A DNA stretch of 5,934 bases from Gammaproteobacteria bacterium (GTDB lineage: Bacteria > Pseudomonadota > Gammaproteobacteria > UBA9214): assembly GCA_030635865.1 (NCBI GenBank), contig DAOVYA010000106.1, forward strand, positions 1 through 5,934, in the 5' to 3' direction. This document shows, piece after piece, positions 1 through 5,149 of the stretch. The notes beneath the pieces were generated by a model. It saw nothing but the letters and a program-made list of their open reading frames with translations, made no database searches and had not been told where the DNA came from. Each line of letters opens with the position of its first letter. The stretch's first letter is position 1. Made by a program: the position numbers and the translations under genes.

Positions 1-1
1 C

Positions 2-1027
2 GACCCGTGGGAAACGCGGAATATGATCAACGACGTGTTCGGCAACCGCGGTCGCCGGGCCCGTGACGCCGTAACCGAGCAGGTCTACGTCACGGTCAAC
101 AACAACACGCTGATCGTCAAAGCTCCGCCGAAGAAACTCGCAGTTGTAGGGGCGGGTGCCATCGGGGTGGAGATGGCACAGATCTTCCAGGATTTTGGTG
201 CCCGGGTAACCCTGCTGGAAGCGCAGGAACGCATTCTTGCCGAGGTCGAGCCGGAGATAGCAAAAACACTGGCCGGCATTCTCGATGACGAGCCGCGTCT
301 TGATGTGCATACCTCGGCGGCAGTAAACAAAATCAGTGGTGAACCGGGCAAGATGAAGGTTGCGTATACGGATAGTACCGGCAAGAAGCGCTCCCTCACT
401 GTTGATTACGTCATCATGGCGACGGGCAAGCGCCCGGAACTGGATGGCCTCGGCCTGGACAGGGCCGGTGTGGCCAATGAGCGCAGTATTGTGACTGCGG
501 ATGTCCGCTGTCGCACCAATGTGCCGCATATCTTTGCAGTCGGTGATGTTATCGGCGGACTGATGCTGGCGCATACCGCGGCACAGCAGGGCCGGGTGAC
601 CGCCGCAACCATCCTTGGCGAGAATATGAAGTACGACCAGGACAAGGATTGCGGGGTAATCTTCTCACGACCGCAAGCGGCTTTTGCCGGTTTATCTGTC
701 GAGCAGGCCAAGGAGAAAAATATCGATGCCGTGGAGGTCAAGGTGCCCATGAGTATTGATGCGAAGGCCATGATCAATCACGAAACCACGGGCATGATCA
801 AGAGCGTGGCGGACAGGGCAAGCCGCCGTATCATTGGCGTGCATCTGCTGGCGGACCACGCGGACACCCTGATCGGTGAAGCCACCCTGATGGTGTCGGC
901 CAACCTCACGCTGGAGCAGGTTGCCGGGACGATTCATGCGCATCCTACCCAGACGGAACTGTTTGGTGATCTGGCCCGGAGACTGCTGTCACGCCTGCAG
1001 CGCAGCAGGAAAAAAACCAAAGCCTGA
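2..1027 (+). CDS. Dihydrolipoamide dehydrogenase-like FAD/NAD disulfide oxidoreductase (5' end off-window)
   Basis: Class I pyridine nucleotide-disulfide oxidoreductase; the frame is open to the left edge, so the gene starts upstream. Residues here count from the Met at base 23. The NAD-binding Rossmann motif GAGAIG is at 43-48, and Glu66 ends the second strand, which in this family favours NAD over NADP. The central ATG motif (ATGKRP) is at about 132-137. The FAD-contacting IFAVGDV is at about 169-175. The C-terminal dimer domain ends with HAHPTQTE, carrying the His307-Glu312 dyad typical of lipoamide dehydrogenase and glutathione reductase; mercuric reductase has Tyr there. The tail is short and very basic. 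The redox-active cysteine pair and first FAD motif would lie upstream, so the substrate cannot be decided: E3 is most likely, MerA-like or another soluble oxidoreductase is possible. Oddly, the roughly 47 visible residues before GAGAIG lack the usual ATGSxP motif. argG follows after 48 bases on the same strand. Confidence 0.75.
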   Translation, partial: DPWETRNMINDVFGNRGRRARDAVTEQVYVTVNNNTLIVKAPPKKLAVVGAGAIGVEMAQIFQDFGARVTLLEAQERILAEVEPEIAKTLAGILDDEPRLDVHTSAAVNKISGEPGKMKVAYTDSTGKKRSLTVDYVIMATGKRPELDGLGLDRAGVANERSIVTADVRCRTNVPHIFAVGDVIGGLMLAHTAAQQGRVTAATILGENMKYDQDKDCGVIFSRPQAAFAGLSVEQAKEKNIDAVEVKVPMSIDAKAMINHETTGMIKSVADRASRRIIGVHLLADHADTLIGEATLMVSANLTLEQVAGTIHAHPTQTELFGDLARRLLSRLQRSRKKTKA

Positions 1028-1075
1028 TGCCAGGCGATATACTCTTTCACTACTTGAATTCAACGCATAGCAGAA

Positions 1076-2302
1076 ATGTCAGATATTAAAAAAGTTGTAC
1101 TTGCCTACTCCGGCGGTCTCGATACCTCCGTTATCCTCAAGTGGCTGGAGGAGGTGTATGAGTGCGAGGTTGTCACGTTCACCGCCGACATTGGCCAGGG
1201 TGAGGAAATAGAACCGGCGCGGGCCAAGGCCAAGGCCATGGGCATCAAGGAAATCTATATCGAAACCCTCAAGGAAGAGTTTGCGCGGGACTATGTATTT
1301 CCCATGTTCCGGGCCAATACCCTGTACGAGGGCGAGTACCTGCTCGGGACTTCTATTGCCCGTCCCCTGATTGCCAGGCGCCTGGTTGAAATTGCCCGTG
1401 AGACCGGTGCCGATGCCATTGCGCACGGTGCGACAGGCAAGGGTAATGACCAGGTGCGCTTTGAGCTCGGCGCCTATGCACTGAACCCTGATATCAGGAT
1501 CATCGCGCCGTGGCGGGAGTGGGACCTGAATTCGCGGCAGAAGCTGCTGGACTATGCGAAGCAGCACGACATAGCGGTCGAACACAAAAAGGGCAAGAAA
1601 TCACCGTATTCCATGGATGCCAATTCCCTGCATATATCCTATGAAGGTGGTGTGCTGGAAGACCCGTGGGCGGAGCCGGAAGAAAAAATGTGGTTGTGGA
1701 CGGTATCTCCCGAAAAGGCGCCGGCCAAACCCACCTATGTTGAAATAAGCTTTGAGCAAGGCGACCCCGTTGCCATTGATGGCAAGTCAACCAGTCCGGG
1801 GCTGGTCATGGAGGTGTTGAACAAGCTTGGCGGTGTCAATGGCATCGGGCGTTCCGATATTGTCGAGAACCGTTATGTCGGAATGAAGTCGCGCGGCTGT
1901 TACGAGACGCCAGCCGGTACGATTCTGCTAAAGGCGCACCGTGCAATGGAGTCACTGACGCTGGACCGCGAAGTGGCACACATGAAAGACGAACTCATGC
2001 CGCGCTATGCAAGCATGATTTACAACGGCTACTGGTGGAGTCCCGAGCGGAAGATGCTGCAGCAGATGATCGATATCTCGCAGGAGACTGTCAATGGCAC
2101 TGTGCGCCTGAAACTCTACAAGGGCAATGTCGTTGTGGTTGGCCGGATGTCTGATACCGACAGCCTGTTCGACGAGCGCATCGCAACCTTTGAAGATGAC
2201 GCCGGTGCCTATAACCAGAAAGATGCCGAAGGCTTTATCAAGCTCAACGCACTGCGCATGCGAATTTCGGCCAGGCACAAGAAAACCGGTAAACGCAAGT
2301 AG
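1076..2302 (+). CDS. argG: Argininosuccinate synthase
   Basis: Cytosolic homotetrameric enzyme joining citrulline and aspartate with ATP to give argininosuccinate, AMP and PPi, the penultimate step of arginine synthesis. At 408 residues it has the normal length of the roughly 400-residue form of the family. The ATP-pyrophosphatase P-loop AYSGGLDTS is at 10-18, TADIGQG at 36-42 and GTSIARP at 91-97. The signature [14 protein letters not shown] is at 117-130, and a conserved block with [17 protein letters not shown] is at 176-192. The C-terminal half carries the multimerisation region and a basic tail. The ATG at 1076 places the P-loop at the expected distance from the N terminus; the preceding AGCAG is a weak ribosome-binding site. 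No clear arginine operator is seen in the short upstream gap. The gene appears intact. Confidence 0.97.
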   Translation: MSDIKKVVLAYSGGLDTSVILKWLEEVYECEVVTFTADIGQGEEIEPARAKAKAMGIKEIYIETLKEEFARDYVFPMFRANTLYEGEYLLGTSIARPLIARRLVEIARETGADAIAHGATGKGNDQVRFELGAYALNPDIRIIAPWREWDLNSRQKLLDYAKQHDIAVEHKKGKKSPYSMDANSLHISYEGGVLEDPWAEPEEKMWLWTVSPEKAPAKPTYVEISFEQGDPVAIDGKSTSPGLVMEVLNKLGGVNGIGRSDIVENRYVGMKSRGCYETPAGTILLKAHRAMESLTLDREVAHMKDELMPRYASMIYNGYWWSPERKMLQQMIDISQETVNGTVRLKLYKGNVVVVGRMSDTDSLFDERIATFEDDAGAYNQKDAEGFIKLNALRMRISARHKKTGKRK

Positions 2303-2337
2303 TGCGAGTCATCAATGCTACGGGACCTCTGATTTAT

Positions 2338-2386
2338 ACGTCATTGCGACCTCACCACCTCCGTCATTGCGAGGAACGCAGTGACG
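2338..2386. repeat. REP-like palindromic repeat, GTCATTGCGAGG type, one full and one partial copy
   Basis: The full unit is 2362-2386. Arm CGTCATTGC (2362-2370) pairs with GCAGTGACG (2378-2386) through nine positions, one of them a G-T pair, around a 7-base loop GAGGAAC. The first 11 bases, CGTCATTGCGA, also occur at 2339-2349, giving a 23-base spacing between the starts of the two copies. From general knowledge, units with this core are dispersed non-coding repeats in many bacterial genomes, often between genes. Here it fills most of the argG-dsbB gap and could form a hairpin at the 3' end of argG mRNA; no T-run follows, so it is not a standard intrinsic terminator. Confidence 0.75.
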
Positions 2387-2407
2387 TGGGAGAATTTGTG
2401 CGATAAA
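2367..2407 (+). promoter_or_regulatory. Candidate dsbB-gloA promoter(s), partly inside the repeat
   Basis: Two weak sigma70-like readings are possible. In the first, TTGCGA (2367-2372) and GAGAAT (2390-2395) are separated by 17 bases, each matching consensus at four of six positions. In the second, an extended -10 is formed by TG at 2399-2400 and GATAAA at 2402-2407, with no good -35. Either would give a short leader before the dsbB start at 2430. This is inference from motif matching only. Confidence 0.3.
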
Positions 2408-2429
2408 AGTGACTTTGAGATTTCTACTC

Positions 2430-2924
2430 ATGATTGCAACATTGACTAAACGCTTCGTTAATATCGCCGGCTTTCTGTTCTGTGCCGGTGTGCTCGGCTA
2501 TGCATACTACCTCCAGTTCCAGCAGGACCTGGAACCCTGTCCATTGTGTATCTTTCAGCGCGTCGCTTTTATATTTATGGGAATATTTTTTCTGGTTGCT
2601 GCATTCCACAATGCCGGTCGTATCGGCAGCCGGATCTATGCCGGACTGATTGCGGCGGGTGGCCTGGTCGGCGCTGCTATTGCTGCGCGGCATGTATGGA
2701 TACAGCATCTTCCGCCGGACCAGGTACCTGAGTGCGGCCCTCCCCTGGATTACATGCTGGAAGTATTCCCGCTGGGTGAGGCACTCACCATGGCCTTCAC
2801 GGGATCCGGGGAGTGTGCTGAAGTTTCATGGGTCTTTCTTGGTCTGAGTATGCCTGCGTGGGCATTGCTAGGTTTTCTCGGCTTGACCATTATGGGCCTG
2901 GTCAGAAACTGGGTACCGGAGTAG
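2430..2924 (+). CDS. dsbB: Disulfide bond formation protein DsbB
   Basis: Inner-membrane quinone reductase that reoxidises DsbA and passes the electrons to ubiquinone. Numbered from the ATG at 2430 (164 residues), the first periplasmic loop has the redox pair Cys37 and Cys40 in EPCPLCIFQR, with Arg44 matching the family's quinone-contacting arginine. The second loop carries the other pair, Cys102 (PECGPP) and Cys129 (GECAE). Four hydrophobic helices are seen, at about 9-30, 43-60, 69-86 and 135-158. An in-frame GTG at 2409 would add seven residues. I prefer the ATG because GAGA (2417-2420) lies 9 bases before it and because family members usually begin with a short basic stretch just ahead of helix 1. 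The stop is 9 bases before gloA, so the two genes are probably co-transcribed. No dsbA is visible. Confidence 0.95.
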   Translation: MIATLTKRFVNIAGFLFCAGVLGYAYYLQFQQDLEPCPLCIFQRVAFIFMGIFFLVAAFHNAGRIGSRIYAGLIAAGGLVGAAIAARHVWIQHLPPDQVPECGPPLDYMLEVFPLGEALTMAFTGSGECAEVSWVFLGLSMPAWALLGFLGLTIMGLVRNWVPE

Positions 2925-2933
2925 TTATTTAAC

Positions 2934-3320
2934 ATGCGACTTCTTCATACCATGCTTCGTGTCGGCAACCTGGAGCGATCGATCGAATTCTATACCCGTG
3001 TCCTGGGTATGAAACTGTTGCGCCAGAAGGACTATCCCGACGGGAAATTTACCCTGGCCTTTGTAGGCTATGGTGGCGAGTCCGATCACACCGTGATCGA
3101 GTTAACACACAACTGGGGCACGGAGAGCTACGACCTGGGTGAAGGCTATGGCCATATCGCCATCGAGGTGGATGATGTCTATGCGGCTGTCGAGGAATTG
3201 CAATCACGTGGCGGCATGGTCATCCGGCCTGCAGGGCCAATGAATGCGGGCACGACGATTATTGCCTTTATTGAAGACCCGGACGGATATCAAATCGAGT
3301 TGATCGGGAAGAAAAGCTAG
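2934..3320 (+). CDS. gloA: Lactoylglutathione lyase (glyoxalase I), Ni-type
   Basis: Converts the hemithioacetal of methylglyoxal and glutathione to S-lactoylglutathione in the cytosol, the first step of glyoxalase detoxification. The protein is 128 residues with two beta-alpha-beta-beta-beta half-domains (vicinal oxygen chelate fold). All four metal ligands of the E. coli enzyme fall at the same positions: His5, Glu56, His74 and Glu122. The conserved DPDGYQIEL is at 115-123. The short length, without the insertions of Zn-dependent eukaryotic or Pseudomonas long forms, fits the Ni/Co-activated bacterial class; metal preference is inferred. The ATG at 2934 gives the standard [10 protein letters not shown] start. 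The upstream TTATTTAAC has no good ribosome-binding site, so translation may depend on coupling to dsbB. The gene converges on csp across a repeat and a terminator. Confidence 0.97.
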   Translation: MRLLHTMLRVGNLERSIEFYTRVLGMKLLRQKDYPDGKFTLAFVGYGGESDHTVIELTHNWGTESYDLGEGYGHIAIEVDDVYAAVEELQSRGGMVIRPAGPMNAGTTIIAFIEDPDGYQIELIGKKS

Positions 3321-3325
3321 ATCGC

Positions 3326-3411
3326 GTTCAAGGGGTCAGAGTACTTGAATCAATCTGCTACGCGCCATGTTTTCAAGGAGTCAGTACTTCAAGTACTTTG
3401 ACCTCTTGAAC
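3326..3411. repeat. REP/BIME-like palindromic repeat cluster (GGTCAGAGTACTTGAA type)
   Basis: Three related arms lie in 86 bases just after the gloA stop. Arm A (3326-3349) contains GGGGTCAGAGTACTTGAA. Arm C (3388-3411), read on the minus strand, is the same 24-base unit with 22 of 24 positions identical. Arm B (3372-3390) is a shorter direct copy, TTCAAGGAGTCAGTACTTC, lacking two bases. B and C together form an imperfect palindrome over 3372-3410, with GTACTT and AAGTAC flanking a single central C (3384-3396). Directly repeated and inverted arms resemble a bacterial interspersed mosaic element. Such elements are typically spread by a REP-associated tyrosine transposase elsewhere in the genome; none is in this window. 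It may shape the 3' end of dsbB-gloA mRNA. Confidence 0.75.
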
Positions 3412-3425
3412 ACACAGAAATAAAA

Positions 3426-3448
3426 AAACCCCGCACATGGCGGGGTTT
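3426..3448 (-). terminator. Intrinsic terminator of csp, possibly bidirectional
   Basis: AAACCCCGC (3426-3434) pairs perfectly over nine bases with GCGGGGTTT (3440-3448) around a 5-base loop. On the minus strand the GC stem runs into a T7 tract (complement of 3422-3428), 27 bases beyond the csp stop, which is textbook for csp. On the plus strand the stem is followed by TTTCTTG, so it may also stop read-through from gloA. Confidence 0.92.
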
Positions 3449-3475
3449 CTTGTTCAAACCTGTATGGAAATTCCG

Positions 3476-3679
3476 TTAACCAGCCGTAACATTGGTAGCC
3501 TGCAGGCCCTTCGGACCTTGCTCGACATCAAAGTTTACTGTCTGACCTTCAACCAGGGTCTTGAAGCCGTCGCCGGAAATTGCGGAAAAATGTACGAATA
3601 CATCTTCGCCGCCATCAGCCGGGGCGATAAAACCAAAACCCTTGGAATCGTTAAACCATTTAACTGTACCTGTAGCCAT
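3476..3679 (-). CDS. Cold-shock protein, CspA family
   Basis: A 67-residue single cold-shock domain: a five-stranded OB-fold that binds single-stranded RNA or DNA and acts as an RNA chaperone. RNP1 is KGFGFI at 13-18 and RNP2 is VFVHF at 27-31. The aromatic start GTVKWFN at 4-10 and the ending [10 protein letters not shown] are also typical. The ATG is supported by a good ribosome-binding site, AGAGGT on the minus strand (3687-3692), seven bases upstream. A strong terminator follows, so it is probably a single-gene transcript. The upstream 289 bases are rich in A and T near the gene and contain two inverted repeats further out. I did not recognise a certain cold box, so cold induction cannot be claimed. 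Which csp paralogue this is cannot be decided from sequence alone. Confidence 0.96.
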   Translation of the reverse strand: MATGTVKWFNDSKGFGFIAPADGGEDVFVHFSAISGDGFKTLVEGQTVNFDVEQGPKGLQATNVTAG

Positions 3680-3794
3680 GAAACATACCTCTAGTAATAA
3701 GTGTTAATTTAATCGCAGTCCTAAAAGTAAGTACAGGAGATACAGCAAGGAACTCCCGATATAACCTGTTCAACATACAACTGTGATCGTTATT

Positions 3795-3835
3795 ACCGGC
3801 AGTGTGCGGCTTGAAGCGTGCAACACATTGCCGGT
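3795..3835. repeat. 12-base-pair inverted repeat upstream of csp
   Basis: ACCGGCAGTGTG (3795-3806) pairs with CACATTGCCGGT (3824-3835) along twelve positions, one a G-T pair, around a 17-base loop. It starts about 115 bases upstream of the csp ATG, between csp and the preceding minus-strand gene. Neither strand has a T-tract after the stem, so a standard terminator is unlikely. It could be a folded part of a csp leader RNA, a protein-binding site, or a repeat. Confidence 0.6.
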
Positions 3836-3865
3836 TTCCAGCCGGATACTACACCATGCTGGAAA
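3835..3865. repeat. Second inverted repeat abutting the first
   Basis: TTTCCAGC (3835-3842) and GCTGGAAA (3858-3865) are perfect 8-base inverted arms around a 15-base spacer. The first arm begins at the last base of the preceding 12-base-pair inverted repeat, so two hairpins could stack or compete. Function is unknown. Confidence 0.5.
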
Positions 3866-3942
3866 GAAATGCCTTATTTTTAATGTGGTGAACTGGCTGG
3901 CCTGATTGAGGCGTGCGAACGTCAGCGGGATGACGCTTAAAA

Positions 3943-3968
3943 CCCCTTTTCAAGTATGTGATTAGGGG
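3943..3968 (-). terminator. Weak candidate terminator of the membrane protein gene
   Basis: Immediately after the minus-strand stop codon, CCCCT (complement of 3964-3968) can pair with AGGGG (complement of 3943-3947), followed by TTTT. The stem is only five base pairs and the loop is 16 bases, so efficiency would be low. A second short hairpin, CGTCA/TGACG, lies beyond it at 3920-3935. Confidence 0.35.
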
Positions 3969-4700
3969 CTAGTAAGGCTTGTTAACCAGTACCCTTATCT
4001 TCTCGACGTCGCTGTTTCTGAAATGAAACGAGTATTGCCCGCCCCTGCCGCGTTGAGCAAGCTCTATATGCCGGCGCGATGCGCCGGTGATGCGGTACTC
4101 TTTTTCTGGCACATTTTTGCGCGTTATTTTAGCGGTGGTTCCGATGTAGTTCCTGGCCTCGCTAATTTTAATGGGTACATAGGTGAGCCGGTAGCGTACC
4201 GGTTTCTCCTTTTTCATGGCAGCTTCATTTTCGAAGTCTGCATCTGTTTGTGTCTTCGTGCCCGGAATGTCTGTAATTTCTTCAGACACGTGCTCGTCGA
4301 TCACCCCCGTCCCTTGCTGAAATCGGCCATCCATACCGGAAGTTCTCTCGACAGAAAAACTGGCGTGCATCAAATTACCATTATTGTTTTCTGCCAGGGT
4401 CTGTACCTGGGTACCCCGCTGGAGGTTGGCGGAAAAGTGTAGCAATTCCGGGCCACCAGAAACGGTAAACAGGTAAATACCCAGGGCAAACGTAGCAGTA
4501 AATGTTGTTATATAAAGGAGAAAAGGTTCACTCTGTTCTTTCCAGTGTTTAACGCCGAAAAACGTGGCGCTGAAAGGCGATAACAGTAAAACCGCAAAAC
4601 CCCACATGGTGTTTGTTTTAAACGCACGAATTGTCAGCCAGATCAATGCACCACTTGCGGTCAGCGCAAACATCCAGGTTACCAGTGGGAGTGTATCCAT
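3969..4700 (-). CDS. Unknown membrane protein: three N-terminal helices plus an Sm/SH3-like C-terminal region
   Basis: I do not recognise this gene. Numbered from the ATG at 4700 (243 residues), hydrophobic helices lie at about 4-23, 32-50 and 59-80, with no cleavable signal peptide. A polar, probably disordered linker (about 85-165, rich in N, T, E, D and Q) follows. The last 75 residues contain YIGTTAKITRKN, then EYRITGASRRHIELAQRG and GGQYSFHFRNSDVEKIRVL. This alternation (glycine before a first strand, a G-containing turn, a hydrophobic strand, then a final strand ending in I-V) resembles small Sm-like or SH3-type barrels; the resemblance is by eye and is inference. An in-frame GTG at 4730 would add ten residues, but its AGGGG abuts the start codon, so I favour the ATG. 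Base composition is less GC-rich than neighbouring purT. Same strand as slyX upstream and csp downstream, with gaps of about 200 and 290 bases, so it is probably its own unit. Confidence 0.75.
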   Translation of the reverse strand: MDTLPLVTWMFALTASGALIWLTIRAFKTNTMWGFAVLLLSPFSATFFGVKHWKEQSEPFLLYITTFTATFALGIYLFTVSGGPELLHFSANLQRGTQVQTLAENNNGNLMHASFSVERTSGMDGRFQQGTGVIDEHVSEEITDIPGTKTQTDADFENEAAMKKEKPVRYRLTYVPIKISEARNYIGTTAKITRKNVPEKEYRITGASRRHIELAQRGRGGQYSFHFRNSDVEKIRVLVNKPY

Positions 4701-4858
4701 AGCCTGTATCCGTCTCTGGTTATCGTTCACCCCTGTAAAAAAAGCAGGGACCTTAACATCAGTCTTAACGGCGCGAGCAACGGGATTCTTTAATTCGGAA
4801 TAATCCGGGAGGGTGCAGGGGTTGCGAGGAAAATACTCAGATAATCAGCCAGTTATTT

Positions 4859-4888
4859 CCGGAGACCGGGCCGGAAGCCCGGTCCCGG
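4859..4888 (-). terminator. GC-rich hairpin after slyX, no T-tract
   Basis: GACCGGGC (4864-4871) and GCCCGGTC (4877-4884) pair perfectly around the loop CGGAA. Four more pairs, CCGG with CCGG (4859-4862 with 4885-4888), extend it past one bulged A at 4863. It begins 13 bases past the slyX stop, so it may mark the 3' end of purT-slyX mRNA. No T-run follows on either strand, so it is not a canonical intrinsic terminator and may instead protect the mRNA end. Confidence 0.5.
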
Positions 4889-4901
4889 GGCTAACACCTG
4901 C

Positions 4902-5120
4902 TCAATAATGGGGGGGCGGGGGTTCATTTGTTGCCGCCCCCGGATTTGAAGAGCCAAGGGTCCTTATCTGTTCTTCAAGATGCTTGATGGCTTCGACCTG
5001 CCTGTTCATCAGCTGTTCCTGGCTCAGCAGGGTACGGGTCAGTTCATCAATTGCGGCATCCTGGTGCAGGATGCGTGTTTCCAGTAACTCGAGGCGCATC
5101 TTTATATCATTGTCTGTCAT
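4902..5120 (-). CDS. slyX: SlyX family protein
   Basis: A 72-residue protein of normal SlyX length. Residues 5 to about 55 form a heptad-patterned coiled coil (LELLETRI, IDELTRTLLSQEQ, IKHLEEQIRTL). The end has the family's hallmark proline-rich tail, PPPPHY, as the last six residues. SlyX proteins are small cytosolic coiled-coil proteins; their molecular role is not established, and the name comes from proximity to slyD in E. coli. The ATG at 5120 gives the usual N terminus; a GGAG lies 12 bases upstream, rather far for a ribosome-binding site. It begins 29 bases after the purT stop on the same strand, so it is probably co-transcribed with purT. A strong GC hairpin follows. The G-rich stretch near 4909-4922 on the plus strand is simply its proline codons. 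Confidence 0.93.
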   Translation of the reverse strand: MTDNDIKMRLELLETRILHQDAAIDELTRTLLSQEQLMNRQVEAIKHLEEQIRTLGSSNPGAATNEPPPPHY

Positions 5121-5149
5121 GTCGGTCTGATTCTCCGCGGCTTCCAGGG

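Noticed and set aside
1038..1043. TATACT as an argG -10 element
   Set aside because: No recognisable -35 at 16-18 bases upstream and no TG extension, so it is too weak to list.
1054..1063. Perfect 10-base palindrome TTGAATTCAA before argG as a possible arginine repressor box
   Set aside because: ARG boxes are about 18 bases with spaced half-sites; this has no spacer and no second box.
2127..2384. Open frame of 85 codons overlapping the argG end and the repeat
   Set aside because: It is out of frame with well-conserved argG and low in recognisable protein character; it ends inside the palindromic repeat.
3326..3411. CRISPR array reading of the repeats
   Set aside because: The arms are palindromic and in mixed orientation, without regular spacers or nearby cas genes.
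3437..3694. Open frame of 85 codons on the plus strand across csp
   Set aside because: It is antisense to the well-conserved cold-shock gene and starts inside the terminator.
3920..3935. Hairpin CGTCA/TGACG as a further REP element
   Set aside because: Only five base pairs, single copy in the window; too short to support.
4023..4442. Open frame of 139 codons on the plus strand
   Set aside because: It lies antisense inside the membrane protein gene, with no recognisable domain and no ribosome-binding site.
4909..4922. G-rich tract as a G-quadruplex or slippage site
   Set aside because: It encodes the conserved proline-rich SlyX tail on the other strand and the frame is intact.
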